Shown here: positions 45,118 to 53,063 of the stretch, one piece after another | How the letters are laid out: every line of letters begins with the position of its first letter | Numbering within the stretch: the stretch's first letter is position 1 | Assembly (NCBI RefSeq): GCF_026072635.1 | Contig: NZ_AP023081.1 | Coordinates: 3,220,501 to 3,284,500 of the forward strand | Direction: 5' to 3' | DNA length: 64,000 nt | From: Pseudomonas solani | GTDB lineage: Bacteria > Pseudomonadota > Gammaproteobacteria > Pseudomonadales > Pseudomonadaceae | The notes under the pieces: model-generated | What the model saw: only the letters and a program-made list of their open reading frames with translations | What the model was told of the DNA's origin: nothing | The model's database searches: none | Program-made: the position numbers and the translations under genes

Positions 45118-45686
45118 GAAACCAGTCCGGCCAGCAGGGCCTCGCTGTTCAGCACCTCGGCGTACTCGCCGGCGAGGTTGGCCATGGCCATGTCGTGCAC
45201 TTCCTCGGCGCTGCGCGGTCGGCCGGCCCAGTCGGCCTTGGCGAAGGTGTAGCAGGCGTCGGCCACCACAGTGGTAGCGAAGCCCAGGTTGCTGGCGCTG
45301 CGCGCGGTGGCCTCCACCGAGTTCTCGCTGGCGACCCCGGTGATCACCACGCGGCGGATGCCGCGCACATGCAGCCAGCGTTCCAGGGCGCTGTGGGTAA
45401 AGGCATCGGTGACGTTCTTCTCCAGCACCTGTTCGCCGGGTGCCGGCGCCAGCGCCGGCTGGAACAGCGCGCCGTCCTGCCCCGGGGCGAACACCGAGCC
45501 CGGCTCGCGGGACATGTGGCGCACGTGCACCAGCGGCCAGCCGTGCTCGCGCCAGTGGGCGAGCAGGGCGGCGATGTGGGCTTCGGCCTGGGGGTTGTTG
45601 CGTGGCGTGGTGACGCGGGCGATGCCCTGCTGCATATCGATGATGATCAGGGCGGGCGGCGCGTGGAGAGGGTCGTTCAGCGGCAT
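45114..45686 (-). CDS. Isochorismatase-like (cysteine hydrolase fold) protein lacking the catalytic cysteine
   Basis: A 190-residue protein of the isochorismatase-like superfamily: LIIIDMQQGI with D17, lysine 90 in VLEKNVTDAF, and VVITGVASENSVEATARSAS, where Ser123 occupies the position of the nucleophilic cysteine. The remaining fold is intact (DACYTFAKADW). Amidase-type chemistry is therefore doubtful unless serine serves. Coupled to the membrane hydrolase-like gene by an ATGA overlap. Confidence 0.85.
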   Translation of the reverse strand: MPLNDPLHAPPALIIIDMQQGIARVTTPRNNPQAEAHIAALLAHWREHGWPLVHVRHMSREPGSVFAPGQDGALFQPALAPAPGEQVLEKNVTDAFTHSALERWLHVRGIRRVVITGVASENSVEATARSASNLGFATTVVADACYTFAKADWAGRPRSAEEVHDMAMANLAGEYAEVLNSEALLAGLVS

Positions 45687-45818
45687 ATCGGGTGTCCTTT
45701 CCTCGGTGCTGGCATACTGTGCGCCGACTCTAGCAGACCGTTGAAAAAACTGACTGCGCTGCCTCGTTTACGTTTTTTTCGCTGCTTTAAACCCACGCCC
45801 GCCACCCGAGGAAAACCG

Positions 45819-46292
45819 GTGAAGAAGATCGCAGTGTTCGCCGATGTCCAGAACCTCTACTACACGGTGCGCCAGGCCTATGGTTGTCACTTCAACTACA
45901 CCACGCTGTGGAAGGACATCGCCGCCCGTGGCGAGATCGTCGAAGCCTATGCCTACGCCATCGACCGGGGCGACGCCCGCCAGCAGCAGTTCCAGCAGAT
46001 CCTGCGCAACCTCGGCTTCACCGTGAAGCTCAAGCCCTTCATCCAGCGTGCCGACGGCTCGGCCAAGGGCGACTGGGACGTGGGCATCACCATCGATATC
46101 CTCGACGCCGCCGCGCGGGTGGACGAGATCGTCCTGGCCTCCGGCGATGGCGACTTCGACCTGCTGCTGGACCGCGTTCGCGACCATGGTGTCGAAGCCG
46201 TCGCCTATGGCGTGCCCGGCCTCACCGCTCAATCGCTGGTGCGTGCCGCCAGCCGTTACGTACCCATCGAGGGCGGCCTGCTGCTCAAGTGA
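45819..46292 (+). CDS. NYN domain (LabA-like PIN) protein
   Basis: A 157-residue NYN/PIN-fold protein: KKIAVFADVQNLYYTVRQAY, AYAYAIDRGDARQQQF, KGDWDVGITIDILDAA and LASGDGDFDLLLDRVRDHG supply the four acidic residues of the metal site, so an RNase role is likely. GTG start at 45819 with GAGG nine bases before. It is followed after 34 bases by a DnaQ-type exonuclease gene on the same strand. Confidence 0.88.
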   Translation: MKKIAVFADVQNLYYTVRQAYGCHFNYTTLWKDIAARGEIVEAYAYAIDRGDARQQQFQQILRNLGFTVKLKPFIQRADGSAKGDWDVGITIDILDAAARVDEIVLASGDGDFDLLLDRVRDHGVEAVAYGVPGLTAQSLVRAASRYVPIEGGLLLK

Positions 46293-46326
46293 CAGCGCGC
46301 CGCCCCCGCGAAACACTGGAAACCCC

Positions 46327-46929
46327 GTGGACCCCATAGCCGTCATCGACTTCGAAACCACCGGCGTCACGCCGGGGGACAACTGCCGCGCCACCGAGAT
46401 AGGCGTGGTCATCCTCGACCAGGGCCGCATCGTCGACCGCTACCAGAGCCTGATGAACGCCGGCGTCTGGGTGCCGCCCTTCATCGAGAGCCTCACCGGC
46501 ATCAGCAACGCCATGGTCCGTGCCGCACCGCCGGCGGCCCAGGTGATGGGCGAGGTGGCGGATTTCGTCGGCGACATCCCGCTGCTGGCGCACAACGCCT
46601 CCTTCGACCAGAAGTTCTGGGACGCCGAGCTGGCGCGCCTCGGCCGCCGTCGCCGACAGGCCTTCGCCTGCTCCCTGCTGCTGTCGCGTCGCCTGCTGCC
46701 GGAGGCGCCCAACCACAAGCTCGGCACCCTCAACAGCTGGGCGCGCCTGCCCCACACCGGCCAGGCCCACCGGGCGCTGGCCGATGCCGAGATGGCGGCC
46801 AACCTCACCCTCTTCATCGCCGAGCGCCTGCGCGACCGCCACGGCGTGCAACGGATCTCCCACGAGCTGTTCTGCAGCCTGCAGAAAGTCCCCGCCGCCA
46901 AGATCCTCGATGTGCTGAAGCGGTTGTAG
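46327..46929 (+). CDS. DnaQ-like 3'-5' exonuclease
   Basis: A 200-residue DEDDh exonuclease: Exo I in AVIDFETTGVTPG, Exo II in LAHNASFDQKFWDAEL, Exo III in HRALADAEMAANL. The GTG at 46327 gives the domain a normal N-terminus (MDPIAVIDFE). It has no polymerase-subunit tail, so it is a stand-alone proofreading-type or RNA exonuclease. Likely cotranscribed with the NYN gene upstream. Confidence 0.87.
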   Translation: MDPIAVIDFETTGVTPGDNCRATEIGVVILDQGRIVDRYQSLMNAGVWVPPFIESLTGISNAMVRAAPPAAQVMGEVADFVGDIPLLAHNASFDQKFWDAELARLGRRRRQAFACSLLLSRRLLPEAPNHKLGTLNSWARLPHTGQAHRALADAEMAANLTLFIAERLRDRHGVQRISHELFCSLQKVPAAKILDVLKRL

Positions 46930-47220
46930 GTGCGCTCGGATTCCCGCACAGCGAGGTGCTTTGCGTAGGGTGGATGGCGCTCTTTTCATCCACCAGGCGA
47001 TGTCGAGTCCCACACCGCCTGGTGCGAATTCATTCGCGATGGAGTGCCCGGCCACCCTTAGCTCAGTACCGGCGGCGGGTCTTTCGCGGCTGAAGCCGCT
47101 CCCACAGGATTGCCCGCAGCGAGGCCGAATATCGCTGCGTTGGGCCTCGCTGCGCTCGGCACCAACCTACGAAGCGTATCCCCGTGGGAGCGAATTCATT
47201 CGCGATGGGCTACCCGCCAC
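46930..47220. repeat. Spacer with dispersed palindromic repeats
   Basis: Contains GTAGGGTGGATGGCG at 46965 with a CATCCACC counterpart, and two copies of the palindrome GCGAATTCATTCGC (47024-47037, 47190-47203), each followed by GATGG. The same palindrome recurs at 57652 and 60777. No gene seen. Confidence 0.75.
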
Positions 47221-47694
47221 TCACACCTTGCGCAACGCCTCCACCTTGCCGGTGTGCACCTGCAGTTCCGCCGGGATGCGGCGTTCGAAGGGGGTGGAGA
47301 GGATCAGCGAGGTCTTGCTGGCGCCGTACTGGCTGAGGCGGTCGATCAGGTCCTGCAGCTCCGGCATGGTGGCCACGGCGGCTTTCATCAATACGCAGGC
47401 GTCGCCGGTGATGCGGTGGCAGAGGGAAATCTGCGGGATCTTCTCCAGGGCCTCCAGGGCGCGCTTGGAGTCGTGGTCGGCGAGGCGCAATTCGATCACG
47501 CACTCGATGGGCAGGCCGATCTTCGCCGGGTCCACGGCGGCGTGGTAGCCGGTGATCACCCCGCTGGCCTCCAGCTTGGCCACGCGGTCGGCCACGGCCG
47601 GGGGCGAGAGGTTGACCCGGCGCGCCAGGTCGGCGAACGAGGCGCGTCCGTTCTCCATCAGCGCCGAGAGCAGCAGGCGATCATACTTGTCCAT
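47221..47694 (-). CDS. Lrp/AsnC family transcriptional regulator
   Basis: A 157-residue Lrp-type protein: DRLLLSALMENGRASFADLA, VNLSPPAVADRVAKLEASGVI (wing HTH), and RAM domain DACVLMKAAVATMPELQDLI. Divergent from an EamA exporter gene across 159 bases, the usual arrangement of a regulator and its amino-acid exporter target. Confidence 0.9.
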   Translation of the reverse strand: MDKYDRLLLSALMENGRASFADLARRVNLSPPAVADRVAKLEASGVITGYHAAVDPAKIGLPIECVIELRLADHDSKRALEALEKIPQISLCHRITGDACVLMKAAVATMPELQDLIDRLSQYGASKTSLILSTPFERRIPAELQVHTGKVEALRKV

Positions 47695-47853
47695 CGTTGG
47701 TCTCCACGCGCTGTTTTTAGGAAAAAAGGCAAACAGCGTTTATTGGCGTTGATTCGAAAGTTAAGGGGCCATTGAAGCAGGTTTCGTCGCTTATTTTCCC
47801 CATATGGCCTTGCATAGAATAAACACCCTGCCAACCGGATCGTCGAGCCTCCC

Positions 47854-48759
47854 ATGCCTGCGCAACGTTTTCCCCTCCTGCTGATCGGCGCCTTCATCGC
47901 CCTCTACATCATCTGGGGGTCCACCTACCTGGCGATCCGCATCGGCGTCGAATCCTGGCCGCCGCTGCTCATGGCCGGCGTGCGTTTCGTCATCGCCGGC
48001 AGCCTGATGTTCGCCTGGCTGCGCTGGCGCGGCGCGCCCATGCCCACACTGCGTGAATGGAAGGCCGGTGCGGTGATCGGCGTGCTGCTGCTCAGTTGCG
48101 GCAATGGCGGCGTCACCCTCGCCGAGCACCTGGGCGTGGCCTCCGGCGTCGCCGCCCTGGCGGTGGCCACGGTGCCGCTGTTCGCCCTGGTGTTCGGGCT
48201 TATCTGGGGCCAGCGCACCACGCGCCTGGAATGGGCCGGCATCGTCCTCGGGCTGATCGGCATCGCCCTGCTCAACCTCGGTTCCAACCTCCAGGCCAGC
48301 CCCCTGGGCGCCGCGCTGATCCTCTTCGCCGCCGCCAGCTGGTCCTTCGGCTCCATGTGGAGCAAGCACCTGCCGCTGCCCGCCGGCCCCATGGCCAGCG
48401 CGGTGGAAATGCTCGCCGGCGGCGCTGCGCTGCTGCTGGGCAGTGCGCTGAGCGGCGAACGCATGGAAACCCTGCCCACCCCCGCCGGCTGGGCGGCCCT
48501 GGCCTACCTGGTGGTGTTCGGCTCGATCATCGCCTTCAGCTCCTACCTCTACCTGCTGAAGAACGTGCGCCCGGCGGCGGCCACCAGCTACGCCTACGTC
48601 AACCCGGCGGTGGCGGTGCTGCTCGGCGTGCTCTTCGCCGGCGAACACATCGGCGGCGAGGAGGGCCTGGCGATGCTGGTGATCATCAGCGCCGTGGTGC
48701 TGATCGGCCTGCCGCAGTGGCGCAAGACCAAGGAGCCGGTGCTGCAGCAGGCGAGCTGA
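47854..48759 (+). CDS. EamA/DMT family exporter (YedA-like)
   Basis: A 301-residue inner membrane protein with ten hydrophobic helices in two EamA halves: FIALYIIWGSTYLAIRIGVE at the start, LSCGNGGVTLAEHLGVASG, and KNVRPAAATSYAYVNPAVAVLLG in the second half. Drug/metabolite transporter family, exporting amino acids or related compounds. The divergent Lrp gene at 47221 is the likely regulator. Confidence 0.9.
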   Translation: MPAQRFPLLLIGAFIALYIIWGSTYLAIRIGVESWPPLLMAGVRFVIAGSLMFAWLRWRGAPMPTLREWKAGAVIGVLLLSCGNGGVTLAEHLGVASGVAALAVATVPLFALVFGLIWGQRTTRLEWAGIVLGLIGIALLNLGSNLQASPLGAALILFAAASWSFGSMWSKHLPLPAGPMASAVEMLAGGAALLLGSALSGERMETLPTPAGWAALAYLVVFGSIIAFSSYLYLLKNVRPAAATSYAYVNPAVAVLLGVLFAGEHIGGEEGLAMLVIISAVVLIGLPQWRKTKEPVLQQAS

Positions 48760-48847
48760 CGGGAGGCCGGAATCCGGCCAAGGAACGCAGGTAGTTTTCC
48801 AACGGCCTGATAGAATTGCGCCTTTCCGTTCCCTGGCTGTTACCTCC

Positions 48848-50164
48848 ATGACCTTCGCTTCCCTTGGCCTGATCGACCCTCTGCTGCGCGCGCTCGACAC
48901 GCTCGGCTACCAGACCCCATCGCCGGTGCAGGCCGAGGCGATCCCCGCCGTGCTCAAGGGCCGCGACCTGATGGCCGCGGCGCAGACCGGCACCGGCAAG
49001 ACCGCCGGTTTCGCCCTGCCGCTGCTGCAGCGCCTGACCCTGGAAGGCCCGCAGGTGGCCGCCAACTCGGTGCGCGCCCTGGTGCTGGTGCCCACCCGCG
49101 AGCTGGCCGAGCAGGTTCACGAGAGCTTCCGCGTCTACGGGCAGAACCTGCCGCTGCGCACCTATGCGGTGTACGGCGGGGTCAGCATCAACCCGCAGAT
49201 GATGAAGCTGCGCAAGGGCATCGACGTGCTGGTGGCCACCCCCGGCCGCCTGCTCGACCTGTACCGGCAGAACGCGGTCAAGTTCAACCAGGTGCAGACG
49301 CTGGTGCTGGACGAGGCCGACCGCATGCTCGACCTCGGCTTCTCCCGCGAGCTGGACGATGTCTTCTCCGCGCTGCCGCGCCGTCGCCAGACCCTGCTGT
49401 TCTCCGCCACCTTCTCCGACGCCATCCGCCAGATGGCCCGCGAGCTGCTGCGCGACCCGCTGTCCATCGAGGTCAGCCCGCGCAACGCCGCCGCCCGCAG
49501 CGTCAAGCAGTGGGTGACCACCGTGGACAAGAAGCGCAAGTCCGAGCTGTTCCTGCACCTGCTGCAGGAGCGCCGCTGGGGCCAGGTGCTGGTCTTCGTC
49601 AAAACCCGCAAGGGCGTCGATGAACTGGTGGACGAGCTGCAACGCACCGGCGTGTCCGCCGACGCCATCCATGGCGACAAGCCGCAGCCCTCGCGCCTGC
49701 TTGCCCTGGAGCGCTTCAAGGCTGGCGAGGTGCAGATCCTCGTCGCCACCGATGTCGCCGCCCGTGGCCTGGACATCGACGACCTGCCCCTGGTGGTCAA
49801 CTTCGACCTGCCCATCGTCGCCGAGGACTACGTGCACCGCATCGGCCGCACGGGCCGTGCCGGCGCCACGGGGGAGGCCATCTCCCTGGTCTGCGCCGAT
49901 GAGGTCCAGCTGCTCTCGGCCATCGAAGTGCTGATCAAGCAGACCCTGCAGCGCCGCGACGAGCCCGGCTTCGTCCCCGATCACCGGGTGCCGCAGACCG
50001 ACGCCACCGGCGCCATCCTGAAAAAGCCCAAGAAGCCGAAGAAACCCAAGGAGTCCCAGGGCAAGCCGGGCAGCGCGCGCCTGGGCAACTGGATCGACAG
50101 CGAGGCACCGAAGGCCAAGGCCGTGCGCAAGGGCCCGGGGTTCGGCAAGGCGAAAAAGGGCTGA
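48848..50164 (+). CDS. rhlE: DEAD-box RNA helicase, RhlE type
   Basis: A 438-residue DEAD-box helicase: Q motif GYQTPSPVQAEAIP, AAQTGTGKTAG, PTRELAEQ, LDEADRMLDLGF, SATF, VATDVAARGLDIDDL and HRIGRTGRAG. A Lys- and Pro-rich basic tail (KKPKKPKKPKESQGK) likely binds RNA. The gene matches the rhlE1 position of P. aeruginosa as I recall it; paralogues are common in Pseudomonas, so the suffix is not assigned. Confidence 0.9.
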   Translation: MTFASLGLIDPLLRALDTLGYQTPSPVQAEAIPAVLKGRDLMAAAQTGTGKTAGFALPLLQRLTLEGPQVAANSVRALVLVPTRELAEQVHESFRVYGQNLPLRTYAVYGGVSINPQMMKLRKGIDVLVATPGRLLDLYRQNAVKFNQVQTLVLDEADRMLDLGFSRELDDVFSALPRRRQTLLFSATFSDAIRQMARELLRDPLSIEVSPRNAAARSVKQWVTTVDKKRKSELFLHLLQERRWGQVLVFVKTRKGVDELVDELQRTGVSADAIHGDKPQPSRLLALERFKAGEVQILVATDVAARGLDIDDLPLVVNFDLPIVAEDYVHRIGRTGRAGATGEAISLVCADEVQLLSAIEVLIKQTLQRRDEPGFVPDHRVPQTDATGAILKKPKKPKKPKESQGKPGSARLGNWIDSEAPKAKAVRKGPGFGKAKKG

Positions 50165-50324
50165 CTGCTACCGCCCGGTGTAGCGTCGGGTGACGCAACG
50201 CGGGGCGCGGCGAACCATCGAGGTGCACTGCGCAGGCCGTTGAGCGAGGCGGCGCGCAGCCTGGCGCGGGATTGGCCAGAGTTCGGGATATTGGCGCAAA
50301 TCGTGCATTTCTGTGCGAAATGAT

Positions 50325-50341
50325 GAACGCCTAGAGCGTTC
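50325..50341. promoter_or_regulatory. Inverted repeat upstream of the LuxR-type gene
   Basis: GAACGC-CTAGA-GCGTTC, 28 bases before the ATG at 50370. Candidate operator, possibly autoregulatory. Nothing else is supported in the 205-base spacer after the helicase gene. Confidence 0.4.
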
Positions 50342-50369
50342 GAAGCGCCGTCCCACGTCAGACGATTCC

Positions 50370-51203
50370 ATGATGCGCCCCAAGGAACTCAAGCACTGGA
50401 CCACCGGTGTCGCCTACCTGCTGTCACAGCCCGCCGGCCGTGCGCGCCTGCTCGGCCTCGCCCAGTGGCTGCAGCAGATCTGCCACGTCGACCACTTCGT
50501 GCTCTTCGTCTACGAAGGCAACCACCGGCCGCTGGCGCTGTTCGACACCTTCCCGGCGGACAAGCGCCACGTCTACGTCGAGGACTACCAGGTCGGCCCC
50601 TACCTGCTCGACCCCTTCTACCTCGCCTGCACCCGCAACCAGGCCCCCGGCCTGTGGCGCCTGCGCCAGTTCGCCCCGGACCACTTCTACCTGGGCGAGT
50701 ACTACGTCACCTACTACCAGCAGACCGGCCTCACCGAGGAGATCGCCTTCTTCATCGACCTGGCCGACGGCGCCAAGGCGGTGCTCTCGCTGATGCGCAG
50801 CGCCTGCAGCCCGGCCTACAGCCGCGACGAGATGCAACTGCTCGACTGCGCCCAGGCGGTGGTCGAGCAGGTGGTGGGGGAGGCCTGGGAACAGCGCCGC
50901 GCCCACCAGCCGCGCCCGGCCCAGGACCTGGACTACAAGATCCGCGAAACCTTCGAGCAGTTCGGCGCCCACCTGCTCACCGCCCGCGAACAGGAAGTGG
51001 TGCAGATGCTCCTGCGCGGGCACTCCAGCGCCTCGGTGGCGGAGCACCTGGCCATCAGCCCCGGCACGGTGAAGATCCACCGCAAGAACATCTACGCCAA
51101 GCTCGGTATCGGCAGCCAATCGGAGTTGCTCGGGCTTTTGGTGCGCGACCTCGCCGGCCAGCGCGAGGCGGTCAGCGAAGCAGTATTGCGTGCGGCGATC
51201 TGA
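50370..51203 (+). CDS. LuxR family transcriptional regulator
   Basis: A 277-residue regulator. The C-terminus carries a complete LuxR/FixJ helix-turn-helix: LTAREQEVVQMLLRGHSSAS, VAEHLAISPGTVKIHRKNIY, AKLGIGSQSELL. The N-terminal 200 residues do not show the conserved W/Y/D pattern of acyl-homoserine-lactone binding domains, so this is not a clear quorum sensor. It stands upstream of, and on the same strand as, a polyamine-type ABC transporter and aldehyde dehydrogenase operon and is the obvious candidate regulator. Start at 50370 or 50373. Confidence 0.86.
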   Translation: MMRPKELKHWTTGVAYLLSQPAGRARLLGLAQWLQQICHVDHFVLFVYEGNHRPLALFDTFPADKRHVYVEDYQVGPYLLDPFYLACTRNQAPGLWRLRQFAPDHFYLGEYYVTYYQQTGLTEEIAFFIDLADGAKAVLSLMRSACSPAYSRDEMQLLDCAQAVVEQVVGEAWEQRRAHQPRPAQDLDYKIRETFEQFGAHLLTAREQEVVQMLLRGHSSASVAEHLAISPGTVKIHRKNIYAKLGIGSQSELLGLLVRDLAGQREAVSEAVLRAAI

Positions 51204-51306
51204 GGCATTTCGCTTATCGCCAAGTGGAATTTAGCGGCGCTGATCAATAACCATCCATCATGCTGGAAGCCGCGCGGCGCTTGGCCCCGGGCCGCCTGTC
51301 CACGAG

Positions 51307-51725
51307 TTATCCACAATCCGTTCCACAGATAATGTGAGCAGAAAACCACACCCCCTGCGGCATTTCGGCCTGTGCGGCAAGCCTTTTTATGCAGAAAAAA
51401 AGCTTGCCTTCGCGGGGCCTGGGTGGCAGGCGCTTTTCGTCGCCGCTGCGACCTGAAATCGCAGTTTTGCACCGCTGTTCATTTTTTGTACATATTCGCA
51501 AGGTGCCCGTATCCAGTGGGCTACAGAAGGTTATAGACGAGTTATCCACAGCTTCATCCACCGTTTCTGTGGGCACTCGTACCCTTGCCCGGCAGGGTTC
51601 GATCTGCTAGCCACCGGCGCACTCCGGGGTAGAGCGATTGATCGTTTTTTGAGCAGCTGGCGGTGGCCCCTGCCGGGAGTGGTGCACACGCGCCCATCCA
51701 CCCTCTGTCCACAAAGTTATCCACA
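51307..51725 (+). promoter_or_regulatory. Cluster of three perfect DnaA boxes in a gene-free 661-bp spacer
   Basis: TTATCCACA occurs exactly at 51307-51315, 51542-51550 and 51717-51725, all in the same orientation; a weaker CTGTCCACA lies at 51705 and TTATAGACG at 51531. The spacer (51204-51864) has no supported gene. Too far from any dnaA, dnaN or gidA gene to be called oriC. It may be a DnaA titration or reactivation locus, or DnaA-linked control of the transporter operon. Confidence 0.6.
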
Positions 51726-51780
51726 GCTTCTGTGCATAGCTGCGGCGACCGGCAGGGCGCTGGTTGCGGCCGGCCAGCCC

Positions 51781-51796
51781 TATCCCCGGAGGGATA
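51781..51796 (+). promoter_or_regulatory. Inverted repeat before the ABC operon
   Basis: TATCCC-CGGA-GGGATA followed directly by TATATA, about 70 bases before the GTG start at 51865. Candidate operator or -10 region for the operon. Confidence 0.4.
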
Positions 51797-51864
51797 TATA
51801 CAGCCCGAAACGGCGGTTGCTAGCGTGGCTCCACAAGCAGGAACACCTGGAAAAGGGGCTGGTC

Positions 51865-52983
51865 GTGAGCGATGCAGAGGCTGTCTTCGATATCGAATTC
51901 CGCAACGTGGAAAAGAGCTACGGCTCGGTGCGCGCGGTCAGCGGGCTGAGCTTCAAGGTCCGTCGCGGCGCCTTCCACTCCTTCCTCGGCAGCTCGGGCT
52001 GCGGCAAGACCACCACCCTGCGCATGATCGCCGGCTTCGAGCAGCCCAGCGCCGGTGAGGTCTGGCTCGGCGGCCGGCCCGTAGCGGGCATCCCGGCGCA
52101 CCAGCGGCCGGTGAACATGGTGTTCCAGAGCTACGCGCTGTTCCCCCACCTCACGGTGGCGGAGAACATCGCCTACGGCCTGCGCTACCTCAACCCGCGG
52201 CCGGATCGCGACGAACAGCGCCGCCGCGCCGACGAAGCCCTGGAGATGGTGCGCCTCACGGGCTTCGGCCAGCGCAAGCCCCACGAACTCTCCGGCGGCC
52301 AGCAGCAGCGCGTGGCCCTGGCCCGCGCCCTGGTCAACAAGCCCACGGTACTGCTGCTGGACGAACCCCTGGCGGCGCTGGACCGCAAGCTGCGCAAGGA
52401 GATGCAATCCGAACTGCTGCGCCTGCAGCGCGAGGTCGGCATCACCTTCGTGCTGGTCACCCATGACCAGGAAGAGGCGCTGTCCATGAGCGACAGCATC
52501 AGCGTCATGCAGGACGGCGGCATCATCCAGACCGCCACCCCCGAGCAGCTCTACGAAACCCCCGCCAGCCGCTACGTGGCGGACTTCATCGGCGAATCCA
52601 ACCTGTTCACCGGCACCGTGCGCCAGGTGGACGGCGACCGTGTGCTGCTGGACATGCCCCAGGGCCTGCAACTGGCCAGCCCGGCCACCCCCACCGGCCC
52701 GCGCCTGGCCGCCAGCGACCCCGGCTGCATCGCCGTGCGCCCGGAGCAGATCGCCATCGGCAATGCCGCCGACGCCCTGGCCCGGGAGATCAGCCTGGCC
52801 GGCGAAGTGGTGGACCGCATCTACCTGGGCAACCTCACCGAATACCGCGTGCGCACCGAGCCCTTCGGCATCGTCTGCGTGCGTGTGCCGGGCCACACGG
52901 GGCGCGACAAGGCGGCCTTCGAGCATGGCGCGCCGGTGCGCATCGGCTGGGACCAGGCCGCCGGCCTGGCCATGGCGCTCTAG
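51865..52983 (+). CDS. Polyamine-type ABC transporter ATP-binding protein (PotA-like)
   Basis: A 372-residue ABC ATPase with a C-terminal TOBE domain. Walker A GSSGCGKTTTLRMIAG, signature LSGGQQQRVALARAL, Walker B VLLLDEPLAALDRKLR and H-loop LVTHDQEEAL; the TOBE part contains AVRPEQIAI and DRIYLGNLTEYRV. GTG start at 51865 with AGGGG upstream. First gene of a five-gene operon with a binding protein, two permeases and an aldehyde dehydrogenase; similar cassettes import putrescine, spermidine or related amines. Substrate is inferred from the operon. Confidence 0.92.
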   Translation: MSDAEAVFDIEFRNVEKSYGSVRAVSGLSFKVRRGAFHSFLGSSGCGKTTTLRMIAGFEQPSAGEVWLGGRPVAGIPAHQRPVNMVFQSYALFPHLTVAENIAYGLRYLNPRPDRDEQRRRADEALEMVRLTGFGQRKPHELSGGQQQRVALARALVNKPTVLLLDEPLAALDRKLRKEMQSELLRLQREVGITFVLVTHDQEEALSMSDSISVMQDGGIIQTATPEQLYETPASRYVADFIGESNLFTGTVRQVDGDRVLLDMPQGLQLASPATPTGPRLAASDPGCIAVRPEQIAIGNAADALAREISLAGEVVDRIYLGNLTEYRVRTEPFGIVCVRVPGHTGRDKAAFEHGAPVRIGWDQAAGLAMAL

Positions 52984-53026
52984 GTTTCAACCCCCCCTGC
53001 AAGGCATCGCGGGGGCTTCTGCAGTG

Positions 53027-53034
53027 AATAAAAA
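53027..53034 (+). promoter_or_regulatory. A-rich motif (AANAANAA) upstream of the binding-protein gene
   Basis: AATAAAAA fits the AANAANAA CA motif bound by Hfq/Crc in Pseudomonas for catabolite repression. It lies 30 bases before the ATG at 53064, slightly further than usual. Confidence 0.4.
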
Positions 53035-53063
53035 CCACAGACGAACTGGCGGGGTATCAGGCA

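Noticed and set aside
51204..51864. Idea that the DnaA-box cluster is the chromosomal origin
   Set aside because: No dnaA, dnaN, gyrB, gidA, parAB or rpmH gene and no AT-rich unwinding region are near, so oriC is unlikely.
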